From positions 1 through 7,784 of the forward strand of contig CANCOG010000225.1 in the NCBI GenBank assembly GCA_947379685.1: a stretch of 7,784 nucleotides of DNA, read 5' to 3'. The translations under genes and the position numbers were made by a program. This document shows positions 1 to 6,350 of the stretch, in pieces; within the stretch, counting starts at the first letter, position 1, and every line of letters begins with the position of its first letter. Origin of the DNA: Flavipsychrobacter stenotrophus. GTDB taxonomy: Bacteria; Bacteroidota; Bacteroidia; Chitinophagales; Chitinophagaceae. A model generated the notes under the pieces. That model did no database searches, was not told the origin of the DNA, and saw only the letters and a program-made list of their open reading frames with translations.

Positions 1-98
1 TGTTCAAATTGTAAGGCATAGCTATAGCGCGAGCACATTTCTATATACTGGCACAAGATGGGTTGTCAAGCTTATCTCCACCAACTTCTAACCAAAAA

Positions 99-809
99 CT
101 ACTTAGCCGTAAACTTATACCCTATCCCCCTGATAGAATGAAAATGCACCGGGTTGCGGGTGTCTTTTTCAAAATATTTACGGAAATTCAAAATGAAATT
201 ATCAATGGTTCTGGTGGTAGGGTACACGTTGTAACCCCAAACGATTTGTAGAATCTGTTCCCTTGAAACGACCTCGCCTTCGTGTTCAATAAGCAACTTA
301 ACCAGTGCAGCTTCTTTCTTACTCAATTCCTGGATCTGACCATTTTTGTCCACACACTCGTGAGCTGAAAAATCTATTTTGCAGCCTGCAAACTCATAAG
401 TGTCACCAACGCTCTGTGGATCCTTTATGCGTTTATTCTTAGTGATCAGCTTATCAACACGCAACAGCAATTCTTCAAGGTTAAATGGCTTGGTCATGTA
501 ATCATCACCACCTTTTTTCAAGCCTTCTACCCTATCGGCACCTGTATTACGCGCACTCAGAAACAAGATAGGCACATCATTGTGCTGCATCCTTATAGTC
601 TCACAAATAGTGATACCATCTATTTCCGGCAGCATTATGTCCAGTATAATGAGGTCAAAATATTCATTCCTGACAGTCTTCAAAACGGAAGGCCCAGTCT
701 CGGCCACAGTTACTTCATACCCTTCCAGTTCAAGGTTCAACTTGAGCGTTTCTCTCAGACTTTCTTCATCTTCTGCGACCAGCACAGATGCTTTGGGCGA
801 TTTCGTCAT
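99..809 (-). CDS. OmpR/PhoB-family DNA-binding response regulator
   Basis: This 236-residue protein has the usual length of a two-component response regulator that is phosphorylated by a sensor kinase and then binds promoter DNA. Residues about 8-122 form the receiver domain: acidic pair E13/D14, phospho-acceptor D57 in LIILDIMLPEIDG, switch residue S85 in LFLSAR and K107 in MTKPF. All key phosphorylation residues are therefore present. Residues about 135-234 form the winged-helix effector domain, with the typical LSKKEAALVKLL start, an SREQIL segment, the recognition-helix region TRTIDNFILNFRKYFE and the terminal wing IRGIGYKF. The start is ATG; the stop is TAG. No Shine-Dalgarno site is visible, as is common in Bacteroidota. 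No histidine kinase lies in the window, so the partner is unknown; it could sit beyond the left edge or elsewhere. The gene lies 107 bases behind exbD and may have its own promoter. Family assignment is very secure; target genes are unknown. Confidence 0.97.
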   Translation of the reverse strand: MTKSPKASVLVAEDEESLRETLKLNLELEGYEVTVAETGPSVLKTVRNEYFDLIILDIMLPEIDGITICETIRMQHNDVPILFLSARNTGADRVEGLKKGGDDYMTKPFNLEELLLRVDKLITKNKRIKDPQSVGDTYEFAGCKIDFSAHECVDKNGQIQELSKKEAALVKLLIEHEGEVVSREQILQIVWGYNVYPTTRTIDNFILNFRKYFEKDTRNPVHFHSIRGIGYKFTAK

Positions 810-900
810 TTATAAGATTGTTTACAGGCTAAAATTAGCAATAATGACACTGCAAAAAGTTATCGGTTTGATAAATAAGAACGTCAATATTGAAATCAGG

Positions 901-908
901 CAAAAATA
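901..908 (-). promoter_or_regulatory. Possible -7 promoter element for the response regulator
   Basis: The minus strand reads TATTTTTG here, an exact match to the Bacteroidota TAnnTTTG -7 element, 92 bases ahead of the response regulator ATG. No TTTG is seen at the expected -33 distance, because that stretch is the end of exbD. It is a weak candidate; read-through from exbD is equally possible. Confidence 0.25.
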
Positions 909-916
909 AGCAAGTA

Positions 917-1432
917 TTACCTCAGTATAGCGGTTTTTTCCTCTGCCGATAAGTCAACAAGGGCATAATAAGGCACATCCAGGATATTCATTTCATCCAG
1001 AACATTGACAACATCGGCGTACGAGCTGTTGTCATTGGGCTTTATCAACACATGCAGCTTGTGTGCATCAGCCGAAAAAGAGGCCGGTAATGCAGCAACC
1101 TGCTGCTGCTTTTGTAATAACAATCCCCTCAAATCTTTTTGCGTCACATCAGCCATAGGAACGCCAACTTCGAGCTGACCATAGTAGTATTTCATTTTGT
1201 GATCACTCACCGGAATAATGGTCACGGTTGCTTCCTCTGCAAATACCGTAGGTCGCCGCGAATCTTCAGTCGAGGGAACTCTTACCTCCATTGTTTTCGG
1301 TTTTGCCATTGTGGTGGTAAACATAAAGAACGAAATGAGCAGGAAGCCCAAATCGACCATAGGCGTAAGGTCAACTGATGTTTGATGTGTTTTTCTTCTG
1401 CCGCCTTTTTGCGGCTGGATTATCTCGGCCAT
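917..1432 (-). CDS. exbD: ExbD/TolR-family biopolymer transport protein
   Basis: This 171-residue inner-membrane protein belongs to the ExbD/TolR family, which works with an ExbB/TolQ proton channel to power TonB-dependent outer-membrane transport or envelope maintenance. The short basic cytoplasmic N terminus (to about residue 20) is followed by VDLTPMVDLGFLLISFFMFT, a single membrane segment at about 22-42. It contains the conserved proton-path aspartate, here D27 in PMVDLGFLL. The rest, about 43-171, is the periplasmic domain, ending with the typical YADVVNVLDEMN segment. An in-frame TAA 12 bases before the ATG supports this start. No Shine-Dalgarno site is visible. No exbB, tonB or second exbD is present in the window, although exbD is usually next to exbB; the gene has a 735-base spacer on its 5' side. 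It could be an orphan paralogue that uses an ExbB encoded elsewhere. ExbD versus TolR cannot be decided from sequence alone. Confidence 0.93.
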   Translation of the reverse strand: MAEIIQPQKGGRRKTHQTSVDLTPMVDLGFLLISFFMFTTTMAKPKTMEVRVPSTEDSRRPTVFAEEATVTIIPVSDHKMKYYYGQLEVGVPMADVTQKDLRGLLLQKQQQVAALPASFSADAHKLHVLIKPNDNSSYADVVNVLDEMNILDVPYYALVDLSAEEKTAILR

Positions 1433-1852
1433 AGCTATTGATTTTTATATAAATGCAGATTGACCGCTTTTCCATAAAAATGGCTGAATGTCCAAGGTTG
1501 ATTCACATGCAACGAACCTACACTGAGCAGAGCGAGAGCCTAGTGCTGATGGTTCTCCGTTTTTTTCGCAAGTGGAAAATACTTGCAGAAACTAGAGATA
1601 GCGGGGGATTAAAAAATAGCGGAGGCGTATTTCTATGCCACCAACAATACTTATTAGTGCTGCACATCAAGTCTGCGAATTAAATGCAAATACCGCAAGT
1701 ATATTGGCATTCAGATCATGGATATTTTTAGTCGTCTTGCAGGAGAACAACAACTGCAATAATATCGAGCAGCAATTAATATGCTGTTATAACCGCATCG
1801 TTTAGTTTTTTAGCATCAGGTATTTAGACTCCACTATCTGTTGGATATTTTT

Positions 1853-1910
1853 ATGCCCGGCATTTCAGGAAGTCAGCCCCTCCATACAGACGGGCATTTG
1901 CTTCCTGAAA
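1853..1910. repeat. Two interleaved perfect inverted repeats
   Basis: ATGCCCG at 1853-1859 is the exact reverse complement of CGGGCAT at 1891-1897. TTTCAGGAAG at 1863-1872 is the exact reverse complement of CTTCCTGAAA at 1901-1910. The order is A-B-A'-B', with 3 bases between A and B and 3 between A' and B', so both pairs have the same 38-base offset. In RNA the two stems could form alternatively, or together as a pseudoknot, although 3-base connecting loops would be tight. No T-run follows, so a simple terminator is unlikely. The pairing is certain from the sequence; the role is unknown. Confidence 0.6.
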
Positions 1911-1958
1911 CTATATCATTAATTTAAAGTCGAGCAAAAACCGGTTCGGGATTAGTAG
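1889..1958. repeat. Dispersed intergenic motif, copy 1
   Basis: The 28-base core at 1926-1953 matches 4275-4302 at 23 of 28 positions, both on the same strand, including the shared stretch TTCGGGATT. With small gaps, similarity continues leftward to about 1889 (ACG..GCATT.GC..TCC.GAAA.CTA in both copies). The two copies sit in separate spacers, each behind a minus-strand gene. This suggests a degenerate dispersed repeat or related non-coding elements. Confidence 0.4.
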
Positions 1959-1975
1959 CAATTACAACACAAAGC

Positions 1976-2032
1976 CTACCAAATTTGGTTTTTCTATTTG
2001 GTAGAGTACCCCGCTATTTCAGCGGGATGCTC
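1976..2032. repeat. Tandem hairpins behind the NHL gene
   Basis: There are two adjacent stems. CTACCAAAT at 1976-1984 pairs with ATTTGGTAG at 1996-2004 (9 base pairs, 11-base loop); a 12-base palindrome ACCAAATTTGGT overlaps the first arm. CCCGCT at 2010-2015 pairs with AGCGGG at 2021-2026 (5-base loop), and the stem extends outward with GAGTA/TGCTC through one mismatch to 2004-2032. They lie about 135 bases past the NHL stop on its transcript, so they could end or protect that mRNA. No U-tract is present, so classical intrinsic termination is not supported. Confidence 0.45.
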
Positions 2033-2167
2033 TTGAGTTTGCGTACCAATAGTATCTGTTTCGCGGGACGCATGGATTATTGGAATTTTTCACAATCGCA
2101 GTTGCATCTCTGATTGGAATAACATCTATTTCCCCCGGTTCCAGATTCATTTGCCGAACGCCACTCT

Positions 2168-3985
2168 CTATTCCTTCACCACCTTTTCCACCTTCACTAC
2201 CTGGCCTATTTCGTTGCTTAATAGCAATAGGTACATGCCTTCAGGAAGGTGACCAATGTTTAGTTCGCGTGCACTGATTTGCTCCATAACTACACGGCCA
2301 TCGACTGTTTTAAGAACTGCTTTCAAGTTGATTGTGCTTACTATCGAGATGTGGTCGCTGGTGGGGTTCGGATAAACAGCAATTCCGTTAACTGTGCCAT
2401 TCTCTGTACTACCAATACCAGTTGCGCAAGCAGCAGCAGAACGAACATGAACGGTGTAAAATGCAGTATCAATGCCGCAGGAATTAGATACTATGTACAT
2501 AATAGAAGCTGTTCCGCTCGCCACACCGGTAATTACACCGGTGCTACCGACCGATGCAATCAGCGGCGTACCCGAAAACCACGCACCTCCGCTGGCTGCG
2601 TCAGCTAAATTTATTGTATGACCGGGGCAAACACTGTCAATACCCGAAATAACACCTGCATCAGGCAATGGGTTTACCGTAACTGAATACGTTGCTGTAG
2701 CAGTGCCGCAGCCATTAGTAACTGAATATGTTATGACTGCAAAACCGGCCGATAGCCCCGTTACGACGCCTGAACTGCTTATTGTGGCAATCGTTGCGCT
2801 ACCGGAACTCCAGGATCCGCCCGTCGCCGTCGTGGTTAGCGTGGTAGTCGAACCTGCACAAACCAGGGAGGTTCCTGAGATGGAACCAGCGGAAGGCAAG
2901 GAGCAAATACCGACACTTCTAACCCGAAAGTTGTTAGCATCTCCAATATACAATAACGCACTCCCGTCGGTGGCTAATCCGGTGGTATGATACAAGTTCG
3001 CCGCTGTGGCCGGGCCTCCGTCGCCACTGTAGCCGCCAGAGCCGGTACCTGCGAAAGTGCTAACAATATTGGAGGCGTCTACTTTTCTGATGCGGTAATT
3101 GCCATAGTCAGCAATATAGATGTTTCCACTGCCATCAACCTTTACGTCATATGGATTGTTCAGATCTGCTGCAGTCGCAGCTGCGCCATCGCCACTGTAG
3201 CCGCGGGTTCCTGATCCGGCTATGGTGCTAATGACACCCGAAGTGTTTACTTTTCTAATGCGGTCATTACCGTAGTCTGCAATATAGATATTGCCACTGC
3301 CGTCAACGGCTACGCCATGCGGGTAAAACAGATCGGCAGCTGTCGCATCGCCGCCATCGCCACTGTAGCCTAACGACCCAGTCCCGGCTACAGTGTTAAT
3401 AATACCTGATGCGTTTACTTTTCTGATGCGATGATTACCTCTGTCAACTATATAAACATTGCCACTTCCGTCAACTGCAAGTCCGGTTGGGTCGCCCAGG
3501 TCTGCCGCAGTAGCCGCCCCGCCATCTCCGCCATAGCCAGATGTACCTGTGCCCGCTATCGTAGTAATGATGCCCGAGGTGCTTATTTTTCTGATTCGGC
3601 TATTGCCATTATCTGTAACGTAAATATTTGAGCTACCGTCAACCGCTATACCATCCGGATAGTTCAGATCTGCCGCTGTGGCCGCTCCGCCATCGCCGCT
3701 AAAACCTGCTGTGCCCGTTCCTGCAATTGTAGTAATGATCCCCGAGGCGCTCACTTTTCTCACACGGTGGTTTCCAGCATCCGTAATATAGACAGTGCCG
3801 CTTCCGTCAACAGCCATTCTCCAGGGCCTCATTTTCGCCGCTGTAGCCGCTCCTCCGTCACCGCTAAAGCCGGGGGTACCATTGCCAGCAATGGTAGTAA
3901 TGATTTGAGCATGGGTCATATGGATGGTGCACAAGCAAAGCGCTATTGAAATTGTTATCGCGATGTTTAGGTTGATCTTTTTCAT
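2168..3985 (-). CDS. Secreted NHL-repeat / Ig-like protein with T9SS sorting tail
   Basis: This 605-residue protein starts with a signal peptide (about 1-26, hydrophobic ITISIALCLC, likely cut after THA). Residues 28-362 are six tandem repeats of 55-56 residues with the pattern ITTIAGTG..G.SGDGG.ATAA.L, then AVDGSGNIYI.D.GN.RIRKV. This is the NHL type, so a six-bladed beta-propeller is likely. Two bacterial Ig-like (Big_2-type) domains follow at about 365-437 and 445-514, each with a GGSWSSG/GGAWFSG and GVVTG/GVITG signature. Residues about 534-605 form a type A T9SS C-terminal signal (VYPNPTSDHISI, LPEGMYLLLL, final VEKVVKE). It should be exported through Sec, crossed over the outer membrane by T9SS and attached to the surface or released. 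Propellers of this kind usually bind ligands or sugars; no catalytic motif is seen and the ligand is unknown. A promoter-like pair lies just upstream. The gene appears monocistronic. Confidence 0.93.
   Translation of the reverse strand: MKKINLNIAITISIALCLCTIHMTHAQIITTIAGNGTPGFSGDGGAATAAKMRPWRMAVDGSGTVYITDAGNHRVRKVSASGIITTIAGTGTAGFSGDGGAATAADLNYPDGIAVDGSSNIYVTDNGNSRIRKISTSGIITTIAGTGTSGYGGDGGAATAADLGDPTGLAVDGSGNVYIVDRGNHRIRKVNASGIINTVAGTGSLGYSGDGGDATAADLFYPHGVAVDGSGNIYIADYGNDRIRKVNTSGVISTIAGSGTRGYSGDGAAATAADLNNPYDVKVDGSGNIYIADYGNYRIRKVDASNIVSTFAGTGSGGYSGDGGPATAANLYHTTGLATDGSALLYIGDANNFRVRSVGICSLPSAGSISGTSLVCAGSTTTLTTTATGGSWSSGSATIATISSSGVVTGLSAGFAVITYSVTNGCGTATATYSVTVNPLPDAGVISGIDSVCPGHTINLADAASGGAWFSGTPLIASVGSTGVITGVASGTASIMYIVSNSCGIDTAFYTVHVRSAAACATGIGSTENGTVNGIAVYPNPTSDHISIVSTINLKAVLKTVDGRVVMEQISARELNIGHLPEGMYLLLLSNEIGQVVKVEKVVKE
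2900..3904 (-). repeat. Six tandem ~168-bp repeats encoding NHL blades
   Basis: On the minus strand the units are about 3904-3740 (165 bp, one codon shorter), 3739-3572, 3571-3404, 3403-3236, 3235-3068 and 3067-2900. The encoded cores GDGG.ATAA, AVDGSGN and RIRKV recur in register. The first five units are most alike; the sixth has drifted most (LYIGDANNFRVRSV) and serves as the closing blade. In-register repeats like these can gain or lose whole blades by recombination. Confidence 0.9.
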
Positions 3986-4013
3986 AAAATTTGCATAGGT
4001 TTTAGTTAATATG

Positions 4014-4045
4014 TAAATATACTGGGCAACTCAGTGTTTTTCAAA
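4014..4045 (-). promoter_or_regulatory. Bacteroidota-type promoter for the NHL gene
   Basis: On the minus strand a -33-like TTTG (4042-4045) is followed after 20 bases by TATATTTA (4014-4021). That matches TAnnTTTG at all fixed positions except the last. The spacing fits the known Bacteroidota promoter form. The -7-like box ends 28 bases before the ATG at 3985, predicting a short leader of roughly 20-25 bases. The -33 box lies in the T-run of an adjacent terminator-like hairpin. Confidence 0.5.
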
Positions 4046-4072
4046 AAAAAGGAACGAACGGTCGTTTTTTTT
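4043..4072. terminator. Two-sided terminator-like hairpin
   Basis: AACGA (4053-4057) pairs with TCGTT (4062-4066) around the 4-base loop ACGG, extended by two G-U pairs and A-U pairs. Eight A residues flank the left (4043-4050), and a T8 run (4065-4072) partly forms the right arm. Either strand therefore gives a hairpin followed by a U-tract. It could stop transcripts coming from the phosphoesterase operon just before the NHL promoter. The stem is short and weak, so strength is uncertain. Confidence 0.4.
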
Positions 4073-4236
4073 CACAAACGGTAAAAAATGACTCAATAGG
4101 CTTAGGTGGTTATATCGGGCACCTGACTAAATCGGTTGTTATCAAAGCATTGTGCTCTTTAGATTTACCGTTAGAATTTTAACCAATCTAGAAATTATCT
4201 CCCTTCTGGTCGAAGTTTTTACCTCGTCCTGCAATT

Positions 4237-4305
4237 CACGAAGCATTGCGTCCGAAAACTACAAGCAATAACTTCAAATCGAACAAAAAGCGATTCGGGA
4301 TTTGT
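4237..4305. repeat. Dispersed intergenic motif, copy 2
   Basis: This is the partner of the motif at 1889-1958, on the same strand. The core at 4275-4302 has 23 of 28 identical bases, and gapped similarity extends to about 4237. Most core differences are transitions. Read on the minus strand, several fall at third codon positions of a frame giving PNRFLFDLKLL here and PNRFLLDFKLM in the other copy. Both frames are soon closed by stops, so a decayed coding origin is possible but unproven. Confidence 0.4.
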
Positions 4306-4331
4306 GCTCTAGAGTTAAACTAAATGAACGG

Positions 4332-4480
4332 GACGAAGGACTTCTTCGATCGGGAGGAGCATCCTCAAATTTCGTCTTGCCCACTGTCTTACTTTGTCCG
4401 ACGTAGGAGTATCTCAGCCGAACATTAGATGAAACCCTCAGGGGTAGGTGTGGTTCAATTTGTATCGGGCGGGTACGCCC
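4332..4480. repeat. Cluster of inverted repeats behind the phosphoesterase gene
   Basis: GACGAA (4332-4337) pairs with TTCGTC (4371-4376). Inside this outer stem, GAGGA (4354-4358) pairs with TCCTC (4362-4366). CGAAG (4334-4338) can alternatively pair with CTTCG (4344-4348). Farther right, GGGCG (4467-4471) pairs with CGCCC (4476-4480) around a GGTA loop. The cluster lies 110-260 bases past the phosphoesterase stop. No U-tract follows any stem, so it looks more like a repeat element or structured 3' region than a plain terminator. Confidence 0.4.
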
Positions 4481-4589
4481 AAAGTCATTAACTCAACCAA
4501 GATTTTCTTTGTGGCTTTGCTTCAAATGAACCAGACAATGATTGAAAAACTGGGAACTGCGCCTCTGCATCTTCGCGCGACACCTTACA

Positions 4590-5840
4590 TTACACCAACT
4601 CTATCACCGTTATCTCCGGCAATACCCCCAGCCTGCCCGGATAGCCGAGAAACCCAAAACCACGATTTACGTACAAGTATTGGTCCCCTTCCTGATAGAT
4701 GCCAGCCCATTGCTTGTACATGTACTGAACGGGGCTCCACTTCAAAAATTTGATGTCTACTCCAAACTGCATACCATGCGTGTGTCCACTAAGTGTGAGG
4801 TCCACGTCTTTGTACTCGGTTCTTACCTGGGCCTCCCAATGGGAAGGATCGTGTGAAAGCAATATTTTCACAGGAATATTCTTTTCCGGCAATCCGTGGT
4901 AGGCTTTTTTCATGTCTCCATATTTTGGAAAATTCGCCTTGGCACCCCAGTTCTCAATACCTATGAGGGCTATCTTATCATTGCCTTTTTCCAAAATCAC
5001 ATGCTCATTCATGAGCAATCGCCATCCCATTGCTGCATGGGTGTCCTTGAGTTTTTGCAGGTTGTCGATCTTATCCTGAGGTGTAGGCCACTGTACGTAA
5101 TCGCCATAGTCGTGGTTACCAAGGGTGGAATAAACCCCCATTGGTGCTTTTAACGTTGAAAAAATGGACTGGTATTTCTCGTCAACTTCATGAGCATGGT
5201 TATTCACAAGGTCACCCGTGAATAAGATAATATCAGCCTTTTGGTCCATAACGCGCTCAATTCCATGTGCAACAGCTCCATGGTTATCGAAACTTCCGGT
5301 GTGTATGTCAGAAATCAGTACGATCTTGAATCCCCTGAAAGCCTCCGGCAAATTCGCAAGCTTCAATTTTATCTTTCTTACCCTATAATTGTACCGGTTG
5401 GTGATACCATAGAGAAAGCCCATCACAGACAACCCTCCCAGTACTATTGCTGTTCTTTTCAAAAATACAGAACGGTCGATTGGCCCAACCGATGCACCCG
5501 ATTCACGGGTTGCACTATATGCCATCGAGGTAACAAACCAGGTGATTATCCGCCGGAGGTCATCTATCAGCATAACCAATAGTATCAGGATCTTACCAAC
5601 AACCATACCCATGGCCAGGGCTATATATACGTTCCTCAACAAATGAGGCATCGAAGCCCAGTTAATTTGCCTGAAAAAGATGAAGCCAACCCAGCAAAGT
5701 ACAGTCAGTGCAATGTAGACGCCTGTTATTGACAAACGCCAGGCCGACGGGAGCGTCTTAACCATTGACCGCACCAGAATAAAACTGTAGTATTCCGCCA
5801 ACGCAATTACGCTGAGAATAATAATTAACCTGAGACCCAT
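4590..5840 (-). CDS. Membrane-anchored calcineurin-like metallophosphoesterase
   Basis: This 416-residue protein has a membrane-spanning N terminus and a two-metal phosphoesterase domain. Hydrophobic segments lie at about 3-22, 37-56, 70-92 and 128-146. The catalytic domain (about 170-410) shows every expected metal-ligand motif: D178/H180 in LISDIHTG, D210 in FTGDLVN, GNHD at 241-244, H330 in LLSHDP and GHTH at 352-355, so it should be active. The end, VNRGFGFLGYPGRLGVLPEITVIEL, is typical of the YkuE/YaeI-like subgroup. Some relatives of that subgroup hydrolyse lipid-linked or nucleotide phosphodiesters (for example UDP-diacylglucosamine); the substrate here is unknown. The topology would be settled by membrane-segment count. 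The ATG is 9 bases after the FMN reductase stop in an A/T-rich gap without a Shine-Dalgarno site, so the two are almost certainly co-transcribed. Confidence 0.95.
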   Translation of the reverse strand: MGLRLIIILSVIALAEYYSFILVRSMVKTLPSAWRLSITGVYIALTVLCWVGFIFFRQINWASMPHLLRNVYIALAMGMVVGKILILLVMLIDDLRRIITWFVTSMAYSATRESGASVGPIDRSVFLKRTAIVLGGLSVMGFLYGITNRYNYRVRKIKLKLANLPEAFRGFKIVLISDIHTGSFDNHGAVAHGIERVMDQKADIILFTGDLVNNHAHEVDEKYQSIFSTLKAPMGVYSTLGNHDYGDYVQWPTPQDKIDNLQKLKDTHAAMGWRLLMNEHVILEKGNDKIALIGIENWGAKANFPKYGDMKKAYHGLPEKNIPVKILLSHDPSHWEAQVRTEYKDVDLTLSGHTHGMQFGVDIKFLKWSPVQYMYKQWAGIYQEGDQYLYVNRGFGFLGYPGRLGVLPEITVIELV

Positions 5841-5849
5841 AAAAAAATA

Positions 5850-6350
5850 TTAAAATTTCATAAAATCTTCAACCTGCTGCCTGATCAATTGTACCGTGGA
5901 TTCTTTAAGAACTTTTCCATCCTTACCGATCTCATCACTGACTTTTGACAAAAGGAGCTTATTATAATGGACATTTACTTTCAAATAATGCAAAATACTG
6001 GTCATGTGTTCTACACCTCTTAGGTTACCTGCCCGGCCATCAGAAAGCCCGGTGAGCAGTGCCTTTTTGTGCCACCAACATTTTTTAATATCACTGTTAT
6101 CCATCATCAGCTTTAAAATGCCGGGATAACTGGCATTATATTCGGGCATCACAATGATAAATTTCTCAGCAGGTATGAGGTATCGCTGCTCGAGTTCGAG
6201 CATTGAAGGACCACGTTCCCAAACTTCCTTTTGTTCCAGTGAAAGCAGTTCAGCCTCAACCGAATGCTCCTTTAAAAGATCATAATATACCTTTGCCATC
6301 CTCAAGGTCATACTGTCAGCACGGTTAGTACCTGATATCACTGTGATCAT
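5850..6350 (-). CDS. NADPH-dependent FMN reductase-family flavoprotein
   Basis: This 166-residue protein has a flavodoxin-like fold and belongs to the NADPH-dependent FMN reductase (azoreductase/quinone reductase-like) family. Such cytosolic enzymes bind FMN and use NAD(P)H to reduce flavins, quinones, azo dyes or metals. Evidence is the FMN phosphate-binding loop SGTNRADS at 6-13 after a buried beta strand (MITVI), and the family signature PEYNASYPGILKLMMD at 69-84. A loop at 103-112 (SDGRAGNLRG) corresponds to the second flavin-contact region. The length is slightly short of the usual 175-190 but no core motif is missing. It is the first gene of a two-gene unit with the downstream metallophosphoesterase. 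No Shine-Dalgarno site is visible before the ATG, and only a poor TAATTTG box occurs upstream. The physiological substrate cannot be read from sequence, and I see no obvious metabolic link to its operon partner. Confidence 0.93.
   Translation of the reverse strand: MITVISGTNRADSMTLRMAKVYYDLLKEHSVEAELLSLEQKEVWERGPSMLELEQRYLIPAEKFIIVMPEYNASYPGILKLMMDNSDIKKCWWHKKALLTGLSDGRAGNLRGVEHMTSILHYLKVNVHYNKLLLSKVSDEIGKDGKVLKESTVQLIRQQVEDFMKF

Larger units (their letters stand above)
1433..2167. other. 735-base spacer without a supported gene
   Basis: This stretch lies downstream of the NHL-protein gene and upstream of exbD. I see no ORF with protein-like composition or family motifs on either strand. The left part (1433-1850) shows nothing I can name. 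The right part carries the inverted repeats at 1853-1910, the hairpins at 1976-2032 and a motif at 1889-1958 that recurs in the spacer around 4237-4305. It may hold the 3' end of the NHL transcript and the exbD promoter, but I found no good TTTG/TAnnTTTG pair for exbD. Confidence 0.6.
3986..4589. other. 604-base spacer without a supported gene
   Basis: This spacer lies between the end of the metallophosphoesterase gene and the start of the NHL gene, both on the minus strand. Its left end holds the NHL promoter and a terminator-like hairpin. The part from about 4237 to 4480 is rich in inverted repeats and shares a motif with the spacer at 1889-1958. Short open frames occur on both strands (for example 34 codons at 4142-4246, minus), but none has a ribosome binding site or a recognisable family. 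From memory, phrases such as GAAGGACTTCTTCG and CTGCGCCTCTGCATCTTCGC resemble degenerate intergenic repeats common in Bacteroidota; this is recall, not a search. Confidence 0.55.

Noticed and set aside
1..98. Possible start of another minus-strand gene (ATG at 38 running off the left edge)
   Set aside because: Only about 12 codons are visible, with no ribosome binding site or motif, so a gene cannot be supported.
1453..1683. 76-codon plus-strand open frame in the first spacer
   Set aside because: No ribosome binding site, no recognisable motif, and irregular composition; it looks like a chance frame in non-coding DNA.
2900..3904. Regular tandem repeats considered as a CRISPR array
   Set aside because: The ~168-base units are coding, in one frame and similar along their whole length; there are no short repeats separated by unique spacers.
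2279..3949. Plus-strand open frames opposite the NHL gene
   Set aside because: They are shadows of the repeated NHL coding sequence, explained by its codon pattern in the antisense frames.
4448..4856. Two overlapping plus-strand open frames (101 and 104 codons)
   Set aside because: They run antisense into the secure metallophosphoesterase gene and start in repeat-like spacer sequence; no family features.
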